This document shows, one piece after another, positions 46,016 through 56,688 of a stretch of DNA of 64,000 bases. A model generated the notes under the pieces. The model did not search any database, was not told the origin of the DNA, and worked only from the letters and a program-made list of their open reading frames with translations. Both the position numbers and the translations under genes were made by a program. Where the stretch lies: assembly GCA_964016985.1 (NCBI GenBank), contig OZ024831.1, positions 26,269,631 through 26,333,630 on the forward strand, written 5' to 3'. Position 1 is the stretch's first letter. Each line of letters begins with the position of its first letter. Source of the stretch: Anodontia alba. Lineage: Eukaryota > Mollusca > Bivalvia > Lucinida > Lucinidae.

Positions 46016-46230
46016 TTTGAGCCAGTACAATAAGATTTGTGCGACCAGCGAAGACTCAGATCAGCCTGCGCATCCGCGCAGTCTGATCAGAGTATTTGCT
46101 GATCGCATGTGCCTTCTACAGCCTCCATGCTATCCAAAGGGGGATGCCATACTGCGTGGATGTACAGGCTGATCTGAGTCTTTGCTGGTCACACAGGTCT
46201 TTTGATAGGTTTTGTCACACGCTGGCTCAA
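46016..46230. repeat. Family E, paired hairpins with outer TIR
   Basis: Outer TTTGAGCCAGTACAATAAG and CACACGCTGGCTCAA. Inner arms GCGACCAGCGAAGACTCAGA and TGAGTCTTTGCTGGTC. The first inner hairpin has arms of about 20 bp. Confidence 0.85.
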
Positions 46231-46296
46231 TTATTGTATAACTATTTGAAAGATTCCGATGATATCGCGGATTTCTCTTTTTTGTACCTTAACCCT

Positions 46297-46509
46297 TTAA
46301 CCCTTGTCCTACTGAACCCGGATATACCTGCCTTTGCAAACAGTGTAGATCCAGATCAGTTGGCTTCTGAAGAAGCCAACTGATCTGGATCTGCAATGTT
46401 TGCCATAAAGTATGTGAATTTATAGCAATAATCTGGCTCAAGTAATCTGACTGGCAGAAAATTAGAAGTGGGCGTGGCATCTTAATTTATTCAGCAGGGC
46501 AAGGGTTAA
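46297..46509. mobile_element. Element with TTAACCCTTGTCC TIR and family D hairpin
   Basis: TIRs TTAACCCTTGTCCTACTGAA and TTCAGCAGGGCAAGGGTTAA match at most positions. The central hairpin (46336-46403) reads GCAAACAGTGTAGATCCAGA with a perfect GTTGGCTTC / GAAGCCAAC core. Confidence 0.85.
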
Positions 46510-46575
46510 CACACTTGTTCTAAAATTTGAACGAGTCTATTACTGCGTGTTGATGAGTCCACAAACTGCTGGATG

Positions 46576-46670
46576 AGTCACAAACAGTGTAGACCCTGAT
46601 TCCATTGGGGGCGAATATTTTCCTTTTAGAGTACTCATTTTTCAGACGGGATGTGAAGGAAAAGTAAACA
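46576..46670. repeat. Family D half arm joined to a family K fragment
   Basis: ACAAACAGTGTAGACCCTGA followed by CCATTGGGGGCGAATATTTT and CTTTTAGAGTACTC, i.e. a chimeric junction of two foldback families. Confidence 0.6.
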
Positions 46671-46741
46671 GAAAGTCACAAAAATTGTATCCCTTGTGAA
46701 AAAAATGGCAAATATCTACCCGTTGTATTCACTCCATTTAA

Positions 46742-47019
46742 CGTTACGAAAACACGCCTGTTCAAATATATTGAAAATTTTACCACCAAAAACTGAAAGT
46801 TTTCAGATAAAAATTCTGATTTTTTTCATACTTCTGCTCAAAACATAAACTATATGTACTCGTTAGAACCGCCTCGCCGAGGCGGTTCTAACGAATACCC
46901 ACAATCTATGTTTTTTTGGCAGAAATAAGAAAAGTAATGTATACCCCTGTAAACCCCAGTTTTACTATTTAAAAGTGGGGTTTAAGAGTGTCAAATTATA
47001 TAGGTATGGTTTCGTGATG
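46742..47019 (+). mobile_element. Family A MITE
   Basis: Complete copy; first TIR base pair mutated (CGTTACG). Confidence 0.95.
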
Positions 47020-47544
47020 ATGTACATACATGCATCTGTCATTATATATTTTTGGAAGACGGTGGCATGCTAAAACCAGGGTTTAATTTTCCGTTTCTCC
47101 TGGCATCAGTCTTCCCTTTATACGAACACTTACCCAAGAGGGATGTCAAACAAATCAAAATAATGGCTGCATATGGAAGAACACGCACGTAAATGTATAA
47201 TAGTTGCCTAATTTCTTTGAAAACAAAATAGGTCAATAAATGTAAATAATCAGCTCTTGCTTTCTAATAACCGATTTTCATTTTCCTTAAAAAACATGTA
47301 ACTATTTATGCGAATAAATTTGATTCCTACAAAAATTATGTAAAAGCATTATTCGAAAACCAAAGTGTTCTCGTGGTCTCATCCGAGAGAGTACAATATG
47401 AGTACAATAGAATGAGAAAGAAGGAAAATGAAAAAAAGAAAGAAGGCAAGAAAGTCATCATTTGCATTCCAAACTGAAATGGAGATAACTGATGGGAAAT
47501 TGATGCTTTCAAGGGAGACAACTGTCAAAATAGATTTGTCCCCT

Positions 47545-47632
47545 TCTAAACAGTGGTTTACTTTATAAGGTAAGAATTTGCTCCCAAATTCTTTACTTAT
47601 AGAGAAACCCCCTTTTCAGAAGGGATTTACCG
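47545..47632. repeat. Family K foldback
   Basis: CCTTCTAAACAGTGGTTTAC and a complement ending CCCCCTTTTCAGAAGG; inner GAATTTGCTCCCAAATTC palindrome. Confidence 0.8.
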
Positions 47633-48052
47633 CGCAGTAAAGCAAACAAGAAGTCATAAAAAATAGTCTTCCTTGAAGAAATGGCGACCAATCTACAAAG
47701 TGAATCCATTCCCCGTATGTTTCATTGCAATTCCGACAACTATTTCGATAAGCCCAAAAGGTCACACATAGACATTTACACACATTCCACTATAAAGGGG
47801 CTATATTATTTGCTATGTCCAATAAAATGGCTATAAATATGATAATTTTATTGAAAGTTTAGTTGACATTCAATTGATAAGGTTTATTTCTGACACTAAA
47901 TTTTACTATAAATCGTTTCGATAACATTGTAGTTTCCGTGCGAAATTGATACAAGCTTCGGTTTCAGTTTATCGCTACTGACATAAAAAGATTAGCTCGA
48001 ATAAATTCCTAAATGTTTAAGTTCTCAATTAACTGTTTGTAACAGAGCAATT

Positions 48053-48159
48053 CCAACATGCACACAACGTTGAAACAACGTCGATTCAACGTTGATTCAA
48101 CGTGAATACGTTGAATCAACGTTGAATCGACGTTGTTTCAAAGTCGTGTGTCTGCTGGG
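48053..48159. mobile_element. Family L foldback
   Basis: CCAACATGCACACAACGTTG and a complement ending GTGTGTCTGCTGGG, with repeated CAACGTTGATT/CGTTGAATC hairpin arms. Confidence 0.85.
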
Positions 48160-48174
48160 ATGCTTAGACACTCA

Positions 48175-48226
48175 ACCCAGCGGGCACATGACGTTTATAC
48201 AACGTCGCATCAACGTCGATGCAAGT
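48175..48226 (+). repeat. Family L half copy
   Basis: ACCCAGCGGGCACATGACGT followed by ACAACGTCGCATCAACGTCG; left arm only. Confidence 0.75.
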
Positions 48227-48577
48227 ATGCAGCATGACGTACAGACAGACAACCAAATCTTAATTAATTATTCATTAAGACGAACAGTATTAAATCAGAA
48301 TTTGTAGAAGAAGTACGTACCTCTGTATAGAAGACTTCAAGGCTGAAGTTTCGAAATGCGCATCCCACGAATACCACAGGTACAGCTGATTGACATAGCG
48401 AGACAAATAACCCTCTAAATACGAATTTGTCGCCTAATTATTACACAAATTCGGATCTACAGGGTACCCGAGTTCACTGATCATGTACCTCTCCTGAGTG
48501 TCAGCAGGTTTCAGGCGTAAATTCTCCTTCTATTTCAAAAATCGCCATTTCCTTCCGCGTCGCGATGCTGCTACAGG

Positions 48578-48606
48578 GCGCCGCCATTTTCCAAGATGGC
48601 CGCCGT
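48578..48606. promoter_or_regulatory. Paired YY1-like motifs in a locally GC-rich patch
   Basis: CCGCCATTTT (48581-48590) and AAGATGGCCGCC (48593-48604) are facing versions of the YY1-type GCCATNTT core. They lie in a patch (about 48350-48660) that is richer in GC/CpG than its surroundings. Metazoan promoters often carry this motif near the start site. No gene is seen next to it, so this is a weak promoter candidate. Confidence 0.3.
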
Positions 48607-48886
48607 TCAGCGAGTCGATTCTTCCTACCACGGCTATTACTTCGCCTGCACAAAATATGAAACACATTACTTTTATGTTAATCAGTTTGCATTTAAAGTA
48701 AAGAGATAAAAAAAAAAAAAAAAAAATCACAATAAGTAAAGTCACGCTTCAAACACCCAAGTATTTTTCTTTTGCAAGAGAAAGAGGAAGATTTGAACAA
48801 AAGTCACAAAAAATATCACTTCACAGTGTATCCGTTTACAAAACTCGCGTGTTTGTAAAGGAGATGTAAAATGTGATAAGTAATCT

Positions 48887-49124
48887 GAGCCGGGACACAA
48901 TAATTCCAACAATTGTACATGTGCACGCAGCGAAGACTCAGATCAGCCTGCGCTTCCGCGCAGGCTGATCTGAATCTTCGCTGGGCGCTTGGAGATGCTT
49001 TGCGTCCCTAGCTATCCATAGAACGCACAGCGAATATTCCGATCAGACTGCGCGGATGCGCAGGCTGATCTGAGCCTTCGCTGTGCGCACATGCAACCAT
49101 GTAGGAAATACTGTGACCCAGCTC
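48887..49124. repeat. Family E, paired hairpins with outer TIR
   Basis: Outer GAGCCGGGACACAATAATTC and GAAATACTGTGACCCAGCTC. Two strong hairpins (GCAGCGAAGACTCAGATCAG... and GCACAGCGAATATTCCGATC...) are separated by CTTTGCGTCCCTAGCTATCC. Confidence 0.9.
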
Positions 49125-49267
49125 ATGTTCGCTTTTGCAGTCAGAAAATATTCAAGTTTTCTTAATAATTTATCATGACTGACATAAGTGTAAAAGGATT
49201 AGGTCACAAGCATGTAGCTAGCGTGGAGTGTTGAAAGAAAGAAACCCTGCTGAAATATACCGTACAT

Positions 49268-49316
49268 TTAACTCTTCGCATGCTGGGTAAAATTTCAGCA
49301 GACGTTTTATTTTTTT

Positions 49317-49350
<34 letters not shown>

Positions 49351-49440
49351 CAGAAAAATAGGCTTTGACATTTCACGCGAATTCATAGGAGACACTTTGC
49401 ATGAACTGTCAAAGCCTATTTTCTGAAAAGAAAAGAGAAA
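49268..49440. repeat. Family J hairpin with poly(T)
   Basis: Left end TTAACTCTTCGCATGCTGGG, poly(T) at 49310-49350, then AGAAAAATAGGCTTTGACA paired with TGTCAAAGCCTATTTTCTG. Confidence 0.8.
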
Positions 49441-49659
49441 AGAATAAAGATGTCATCAATTTGTCGTTTGCTGAGTTTACCTATGGCATGGTTAAACACG
49501 ATATGAATCACTAAAAAGAGAGAAACAACTTGTTTTGTGACCTTCACCATTCTCTGGGCAAATTCAACAGACGGCAATGGCTGAGCCTTAAACGCATAAA
49601 TAAGTTATGGTACTTCCCACTACGAGTCGTATCGCCTAAGTGGTTCATACTAGATAATG

Positions 49660-49730
49660 CCATGACTGACTGACTGACTGACAGTAATTCGGCTGACTGA
49701 CTAGGTAACTCACTGACTGACTGTCTCTAA
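49660..49730. repeat. (TGAC)n-like simple repeat
   Basis: ACTGACTGACTGACTGACAG and a second shorter run after 49705. Confidence 0.9.
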
Positions 49731-50000
49731 ACAGCATAACAAAAAATAATACCTAATTGATAAATCATTGTCAGACAGTCGTACCAATCAAACATCTAAC
49801 AAGCTTTACCCTGCACGACCCGCAGAAAAGTCGGTTTGCGGAGTGGGCCCTGTAATCGACTTGTCCGTCCGTCCTTCCGTCCGACCGTCCATGGTAAATT
49901 AGCGGAAATGAGCATAACTCTTGAACCGTTATGAATCGTTAGATAATTTTTCGCCAGCCACATAGATTGATACCGCCAAGATCATGCAAATGGGCTTGCC

Positions 50001-50109
50001 ACCCAGCTAGCATTCTTTGTAAATCCATAGTGGGCCGTTATCGGCCCGTCAGGGTAGCTGACGGGCCGATAACGGCCCACTATAGATTTAAAAAGAATGC
50101 TAGCTGGGT
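50001..50109. mobile_element. Family M foldback
   Basis: ACCCAGCTAGCATTCTTTGT and its complement ending AATGCTAGCTGGGT. The inner GTGGGCCGTTATCGGCCCGT arm pairs exactly with its partner around a short GGTAGC centre. Confidence 0.93.
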
Positions 50110-50857
50110 TGAGTGCCGTGTTTCATTGACCAAGGCAATACCGAGTCCAAAAAATGTGACAGTATGGAAATTGCCTCAGGTATTCACCCATTTGGTATAT
50201 TTTGATAAAGTTGTGTATACGCATTGATATTGACAAGAGGCGGGTCTTGCACCCTTCAAGGATCAAAATATGTCGTACAGGCCTTCTAAACGGTTTCAAT
50301 GGTGGAGTATGGGATGGGTGCGTGGGTAGGGTAAGAACCCCGTTTTGCTTTGAATAAGGTTTAGTCTTTGATATATACATGCCGGTCATTTGGATATTAC
50401 ATAGTAGATGCAAGATGCGTGGCAATGTCTCAAGGTTGCCTCAGCAAAGTCCCTGACCCGCATCCTGAGTCTGTATTCGCATCAGCTCGACACATATTTA
50501 TGCACATGACGCAAGTTAGACATACGAAAATATAACCTGATAGAAAGAAATCATTAGCAACATGACAACCATCTTATGTTATAAGTATTAACCCTTAAGC
50601 GCTATCATGCAGAATTGTAACAGACGACAGGCACATTTCTGGCTCAAAATTAGTATGGGCGCATAAAATGAGCCATTGGCCCATGTCCTATTCATTTCTA
50701 TGCATTTGTGTTTTCAAAAGTTTGATGTGTCATTAGAAAATTTGATGGGCCCTTGGGAAAATGGATGGGCCCAAGAATCCTTAATGCCCGTGCTAGAGGA
50801 AAATTAACCACAGATTAGGATTGCTTATGACAGGGGCCCAGCCAAAACTGAATAAAA
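50110..50857. other. No host gene; family J left end only
   Basis: TTAACCCTTAAGCGCTATCA near 50588 with GTAACAGACGACAGG is an isolated family J terminus. The rest is unrecognised. Confidence 0.45.
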
Positions 50858-51063
50858 CATTATGAAAACACACCTATTCAAATATACTGAAAATTTTACC
50901 ACCAAAAAAATGAAATTTTTCAGATAAAAAATTCTGATATTTTTCCTATGTCTGCTTAAAACAAAGATTGTGGGTACTCGTGTATACCCCTGTAAACCCC
51001 AGTTTTACTATATAAAAGTGGGGTTTCGGGGGCTCAAGATTATATAGGCATGTTTTCGTGATG
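50858..51063 (+). mobile_element. Family A MITE, palindrome and right arm deleted
   Basis: The left half reaches TGTGGGTACTCG and jumps directly to TGTATACCCCTGTAAACCCC; both TIRs remain. Confidence 0.93.
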
Positions 51064-51139
51064 ACCAGATTCTGTCACTGACAGTATTCTCACAACACAG
51101 GTCGAGCTCATCCCAGAAATATCCCTGAGACGATATTCT

Positions 51140-51260
51140 ATTTTTGTTTGATTATTTGTCAATGAAAATGAGACTTGACATTTCATGTGAATCGTCTACA
51201 TAACAGACGATTCAAATGAAATGTCAAGTCTTATTTTCTGACAAATGCGGAAAATAAACT
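51140..51260. repeat. Family J hairpin
   Basis: TTTGTCAATGAAAATGAGAC...CATTTCATGTGAATCGTCT pairs with AGACGATTCAAATGAAATGT and its continuation, nearly perfect over about 45 bp. Confidence 0.85.
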
Positions 51261-51359
51261 CGTCTGCAGATGTAATAGCTTTTAGGGATTGAAATTTCCC
51301 TTGTAGTTGTAGTTTGTTAATACATGTATTAGGTATCGTTGTTGTTTGTAGCAGCATAA

Positions 51360-51425
51360 TGTATATTGTGGGTGTTCATTAGAATTGCCTCGGAGAGGGA
51401 CTTCTAACGGATATCACCAACTTTT
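51360..51425. repeat. Degraded family A-type hairpin
   Basis: ATTGTGGGTGTTCATTAGAA then GCCTCGGAGAGGGACTTCTA; arms heavily mutated, no family A TIR nearby. Confidence 0.5.
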
Positions 51426-51600
51426 CACTGGTACAAAAATAACAAAAATATTTTCGGCATACCCTTTTTAACTGCCGCTTTGACTGTTGCAGGTTTAGGA
51501 CAGAAGATGACAAAATTATTAATGCCAACGTCTACCAAGTAAACATGCTTCTGCAAGAGATTCTCAGATGATACATGACAACGTCTGTGAGTATTAAATC

Positions 51601-51803
51601 TTAACCCATAAAGCGCCAGGTAAAATTGTAGTAGGCGACAATCTAAATTTATATTTTTCATTATTTCTCAGAGGAAATAAGACTTGGCGTTTCATGTGAA
51701 TCGCCTACGTGGCAGACGATTCAGATGAAATATCAAGTCTTATTTTCAATGAAATTAATAAAAAAATATATTTCAAAATGTCGACTGGCGCTTTAAGTGT
51801 TAA
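51601..51803. mobile_element. Family J element, complete
   Basis: Ends TTAACCCATAAAGCGCCAGG and ACTGGCGCTTTAAGTGTTAA. The inner hairpin ATAAGACTTGGCGTTTCATG pairs with a strand reading CATGAAATA/ATTCAGATGAAATATC. Confidence 0.88.
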
Positions 51804-52007
51804 AGCTATATGCACTGCCTTTCTAATCAAGGCCGCATGTTCTTCATAGAGTACAATCATTTTCAGTTTATGGTTTGAAATTAATGCAAAAACACATGTC
51901 ATGCTGTTGAAAGATAACAGGTTACTTAGTAGTAGTAGTAGCAGTAGTAGTAGTAGCATTGTTGTTGTTATTATTATTAATAAATAATTTAATAATAATA
52001 ATAATAA

Positions 52008-52353
52008 TACAGTTAACTCTCTCGTTACCTCGACCTCGCTTATCTTGAATAACCGTTTATCTCGAAGTAAAAATCTGGACCCTGCCTTAACATGAAAATC
52101 TAACAACAGGTAAAAATATTGTGGAAAAGAGGAGAAATGGCTCCTTTGGAGCCATTTTTCCTCTTTTCCACAAAATTTTCAATATATCTCTAACTTCCAA
52201 GAGTCCAATAGATAGCATAATTATATATTTTTGAAATGTGGTTGTTCGAATGATTTTTTTCCTCAATTCTGCAAATCTGATATGTCGAGGTACGGATATC
52301 TCGAAGTATTTCAGAGAGTCCCTTGGAATTCGAAATAACGAGAGTCGACTGTA
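52008..52353. mobile_element. Family C MITE
   Basis: Ends TACAGTTAACTCTCTCGTTA and AATAACGAGAGTCGACTGTA. Central hairpin GAGGAGAAATGGCTCC / GGAGCCATTTTTCCTC. Inserted in an (AAT)n microsatellite. Confidence 0.92.
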
Positions 52354-52544
52354 ATAATAATATTAATTAAAATAATAACAACAACAATGAAACATAATTC
52401 GCCTGCATTGCACTTGAATCTTGTTTATTTAAGGGTACTGGATTTACTTGGTCGTATTTCCGCCAGTTATTACAAGGGAAGCAAGAAATGGTGACTTTCT
52501 CTGTACATTCTTGCATATCAATCCCCGCCTGAAACATAGGTTTA

Positions 52545-52635
52545 CTCCAGAAGGAAAGAATTTGCTTCCAAGAACAGCAAATACTTTAATCTCTAGAAGA
52601 AAATGCTTTCTTTAAAATGTAACCCCATTTTCAGA
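52545..52635. repeat. Family K foldback, diverged
   Basis: GTTTACTCCAGAAGGAAAGA and a complement-like end AATGTAACCCCATTTTCAG around GAATTTGCTTCC. Confidence 0.6.
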
Positions 52636-52730
52636 AGGAAGACAAAACGATTTTGAATAAGCTGCCTCCCAATCCCCTTAAAATATAAACTGCTTGGACG
52701 CTCCAAGGACATACTGTACAGTCATGTCCG

Positions 52731-52952
52731 TAGACTGGCTCCAGTCTCCAGTGACTATTTTTCCCTTAATATCCTGTTTGATAATCCACTGAAATAAAAC
52801 CAAAGTAATATTATGACTATAAAGGCTGGCCACTAGTGGTCACTAGTGACTAGCCTTTATAGTCATGATATTATTTTGATTTTATTTTAGCTGACTCTCA
52901 AACAAGATTATAAGAAAACACTGTTTAGTCACTGAAGACTGGAGCCAGTCTA
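52731..52952. mobile_element. Family F foldback element with 9-bp TSD
   Basis: Ends TAGACTGGCTCCAGTCTCCA and the matching inverted end GAAGACTGGAGCCAGTCTA. The central hairpin holds GGCCACTAGTGGTCACTAG, with a small internal duplication. TCATGTCCG is duplicated exactly at 52722-52730 and 52953-52961. Best-preserved member of the family. Confidence 0.95.
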
Positions 52953-53181
52953 TCATGTCCGCTGCCTTTGCGTTTGCGATGCGTCCGCAGTCCAAATATG
53001 TCCGAAAATAGTTGTGGGTCCGGTAGGTTTATACATAAACGTTCTCCAAAAATTAAGTGTATTTGTGACAATCCACAGTTTAAACTAAAATATTGCGCCA
53101 AAATATTACCATATCTGTCCTAAAGTTTTAATACATCCGATTCTCTTCGTGTTGTTGTGCCTAAAACTATATCGGAATGAG

Positions 53182-53233
53182 AGCCAAACAGTGTCGACCC
53201 TGATCTGCTGCGTTTGATCTGAATCTAAACATG
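53182..53233. repeat. Family D hairpin, degraded
   Basis: CCAAACAGTGTCGACCCTGA with partner TTTGATCTGAATCTAAACAT; preceded by ATATCTGTCCTAAAGTTTTA typical of D flanks. Confidence 0.6.
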
Positions 53234-53326
53234 TTTTTTTTTTTTTTCCGAATACAAAGGGTAGGTTGAGATTACGTCTACACCACCTAATTTAAAAACA
53301 GCTGTCGTGGAAAGAGAAAAAGAAAA

Positions 53327-53553
53327 TTGGGCCGGGCCACAGCATTTCCTACAATACTGCATGTGTGCCCATCGAAGACAATCCGCACAGACAGAGTAGA
53401 GTCTTCGCTGCCAGCCTGATGGCGCTTTGGACTTTTGGCTACCCAGAGAGCTCCCTGCGAAGACTCTGGTCAGCCTGCGCGGATGCGCAGGCTGATCTGA
53501 GTGTTCGCTGGGCGCACATGTAACATTATATGAAATGCTGTGCCCCGGCTCAA
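53327..53553. repeat. Family E, paired hairpins with outer TIR
   Basis: Outer GGGCCGGGCCACAGCATTTC and GAAATGCTGTGCCCCGGCTC. The first hairpin has lost its core; the second (GGTCAGCCTGCGCGGATGCG type) is nearly perfect. Confidence 0.9.
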
Positions 53554-53939
53554 TTGAAATCATTATGACTACTGTTCAGACAAACAACTGGTTACCAATC
53601 AAACAATTTGTATTTTCATTTACTACTAATGTATTTAAATCTGAATAGTTATCAAGATCTTTATGCAGCCTGAATGGCTATCAACAAAATATGATTGCTT
53701 CCACTCGGCTGCTCTTGCGAAACCAGAAAAAAAACCTTTGTTTATTTATATTTTCTTTTCTAAAATGCTTATTATGTGCCGTGTGTTTTCCATCAAGAAA
53801 TGTAGGTATTTATATATGCGATTTTTTATGCTGATCTTTTGGCGATTGTTCATGCTTGAGTTCTTGTTTAACGACGGTCAACCCTTGTTGGTCATTTTGT
53901 GGGTCTCCTATAGGACAGCTCGGGGGGTGGGGTAACTTC

Positions 53940-54330
53940 CTATATATGGCATAGTACGGATGTGCGTGCCGAATGGCCCCATTTTTCAGCGCTTCCAGGT
54001 ATATGATTTGCTCCCTTTTTTTCAACAAAAAGTATATGAATGACCCGATTTTTCTGGATTCCTTTGCGAAAGGCCCCACTTTTCTGATATCCTGGTATAT
54101 GCACATATTTTTGGCGCAGATATTTTTTTAGGCTGCTTGTTCTCTTGGTATTCAATTAATTGACTGCGATATTTGTCTAACTACCAGCAATAAATGGGTA
54201 CAAAAAATCAAAGGGCAGTATATGAATAGGTCAACATTTCGGATGATCAGGTATATGAATGGGTCCGTTTTTTCAAAGGCTAGGTATATGAATGGGGTAG
54301 GTTTTGAAATACTGGCTCGTACACCCGTAC
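53940..54330 (+). repeat. Degenerate minisatellite, GTATATGAATG units
   Basis: Repeated GGTATATGAATGGG/GTATATGAATGACCC motifs at about 53998, 54032, 54092, 54219, 54251 and 54285, with T-rich spacers (CCGTTTTTTCAAAGGC). Spacing is irregular at 33-60 bp. Confidence 0.7.
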
Positions 54331-55029
54331 CACAATTAGCCCCAAGTTACAGCCGCCCCCCCCCCCCCCCCCCCGCCTACCCCCACCCCCGAGTAGGACA
54401 GATAAGCTTGTAGGTGAAAGAAAGGAGATGAATAATGAAGGATGAAGGAAAATTGAAGGGTATTGCACAAAAGCTGATTGAAATTCTGAAAATCCCCATT
54501 TAGACCACATGACACTACTGTTTCCACCATAAATTACGGTGGAATATAGGTTCACGTTACATAGACTTGTTAACACAGTGATGTGTCCTATGGCCCTACA
54601 CGAGGTCATTTCAAAAGCAGGACTCATTAAATCAAAACTGTTAAAATTGCCGAAATGACAATAGAGTAAAGAAATATCAAAATGCTACATACGAATAAAT
54701 TCTTGCCCTTTGTGGCTGCTACGTCTCTACAAAGATACGGACAGAGGCACTAGTGAATTATGCCGGCTGGACCATTCGGTTAAGCTCAATGTAGGAAAAA
54801 AAAAACGCTGCTACTCAATTTCTGTCACTAATTTGTAATGACTTAAGTTTTATCTCTTTTTTTTTAACTTCTTCTTCCGGGTTGTTGATTTTTATCTTTT
54901 CTTTCAACACTTTAGTGTAAAAACTGCCTTATACTGTCAAGTTAAATACAGAATCCGGCGAAAATATTTTCTACTACCTTCATAAAATAGATAAAAAAGC
55001 GTGTCAAGCTAAACAGGAATTTAAGAGCT
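54331..55029. other. No host gene; poly(C) tract
   Basis: C-rich run at 54355-54390. Frames on the reverse strand (poly-Gly) are artefacts. The remainder is unrecognised. Confidence 0.45.
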
Positions 55030-55356
55030 GCCGTAGTTATCTTAAGTATTCGGAGCGAAAGGCCTGAGCAAACAGTGTAGACCCTGATCAGACGCCGCAA
55101 TACGCGGCGTCTGATCAGGGTCTACACAGTTTGCCACACATCCAGCAATATTTTAGACCAATCAACATGTAGTAGAATGGACCTCAATTTTAGGGTCTAC
55201 ACTATTTGCTCTGATCAGGGTCTACACTGTTTGCTGCACTGCTTGCTACTCGTCCAGCATGTTTAGACAAATCAACATGTATTAAAATGGACATTCAATT
55301 TTTAGACGTGTATGGTAAGAAGTTAAGGTGTCTGAATACGTAGGGTATATACGGTA
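55030..55356. mobile_element. Family D element, near complete
   Basis: Ends GCCGTAGTTATCTTAAGTAT and TACGTAGGGTATATACGGTA. Perfect hairpin at 55068-55134 (GCAAACAGTGTAGACCCTGA). Inside is an extra partial duplication of right arms (GGGTCTACACTATTTGC, then GGTCTACACTGTTTGC). A repeated TTTAGACAAATCAACATGTA block is also present (55151 and 55263). Confidence 0.88.
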
Positions 55357-55615
55357 TGCGAATAACCAAGGCCAAAATCAGACCGCACGTTCTCGCAGTC
55401 TAGTCAGGTCCTTCGACTTCCACTAAAAGAACTATCAGATGTTGCAGAACTGGTAAAAAGCGAAATAACCTGATCAGACTGTGCAAATACCATCTTCGCT
55501 CTTCGTATTGCTGTTTTATGATTTCACAATCTAAAGACTGCATACAAGAAAAAAATGAAAATTTAAACAGCAGTGCCCTTTTCAACAAAGGGAAAGATAA
55601 AAAGGCCGAAGAAAG

Positions 55616-55617
<2 letters not shown>

Positions 55618-55645
<28 letters not shown>
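55618..55645. repeat. Poly(A) tract
   Basis: Homopolymer run. Confidence 0.95.
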
Positions 55646-55646
<1 letters not shown>

Positions 55647-55799
55647 GCCAACACCAGACTTTCTGGAATCTAACAGTTCTCGTAAACTGATAACACAATA
55701 AATGTGTCAACTTCATTTAACAGATTTTGATAAAGAACTTTATTTCCGTTATGCCTTATTAAGAGACCGGGAACCATCAAAGGTACCTATCAACCTACC

Positions 55800-55875
55800 C
55801 AGCCTGTGAAGACCCACAGCAGCCTATGCTTCCACTTTGGTTACTCAGGGTCTTCACAGTTCGTCTATGCATGGT
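55800..55875. repeat. Family E-like hairpin, degraded
   Basis: CTGTGAAGACCCACAGCAGC and a partner ending GGGTCTTCACAG; core lost. Confidence 0.6.
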
Positions 55876-56176
55876 CTGAACATTGAAGAATATATCCATT
55901 GATAAAGGAAGATTCTTGTCACACAGCATACACGATTAGGCTGGTCTAGATCTTCGCTAAACACATACGCTCCAAAGTTCCTTTCGCTGGTCTCCGGCCA
56001 TAAAAATGCATGCAATGAATCATGGGTAAACTATCCGAAACCTGCTCTTTTTTTCCTTATCATGTACAGGAAATTTTAGACATACATGTTGAAACGTAAG
56101 AAACATTTGTTTTAGGCATCTCAAGATCTTTTTCATCATTCATTGCTATATGATTACAGGTGAATCATTACACAGG

Positions 56177-56398
56177 AAAATGGCCCTTCCGACTTGTGCG
56201 GGTAATGAAGGCCCGGATCAGTCTGCGCATTCGCGCAGACTGATCCGGGCATTCGTTGCCCGATTACATAATCATAATACTGAAGAATATACGATCCTGA
56301 ACATTATACCCTCGAAGAGATAAGGCCCTCATCCTACCACACAAATGTGCAGGAAGATCTGGGCTTTCTTTGTGCACATATGCAGAAGGGCCCTTTTT
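56177..56398. repeat. Family E, paired hairpins with outer TIR
   Basis: Outer AAATGGCCCTTCCGACTTGT and ATATGCAGAAGGGCCCTTTT. The first inner hairpin (56199-56262) is near-perfect (CGGGTAATGAAGGCCCGGAT); the second is degraded. Confidence 0.85.
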
Positions 56399-56609
56399 AT
56401 GCTTGAAGCATTACGCATGTCTGAAGTAAAGAAAGATATAAAACAATATTTTGTACCACAGCTGCAAATTATTTTTCCTGTATTTAAATTTGATACCGAT
56501 AAGAGATAGGCATAAAATAATAAAGACAGTGGTTAGTAATTGTACATATGTAACAACAGTGCATGCTAAAAGCGGGGGATTATACTACCATAAGCTAGTT
56601 TTATTGGCT

Positions 56610-56688
56610 CAATGAGAGAGAGAGAGAGAGAGAGAGGGGGAGAGAAGACAGACAGACAGACAGACAGACAAAGACAGACAGACAGACT
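56610..56688. repeat. (GA)n and (GACA)n microsatellites
   Basis: GA run followed by GACA tetranucleotides. Confidence 0.95.

Noticed and set aside
51705..52106. 133-codon minus frame with a Leu/Thr-rich segment
   Set aside because: It overlaps a family J end, an AAT/TAG microsatellite and a family C end.
54280..54627. 115-codon minus frame with a Gly-rich block
   Set aside because: The Gly-rich part comes from the poly(C) tract; the rest has no recognisable domain.
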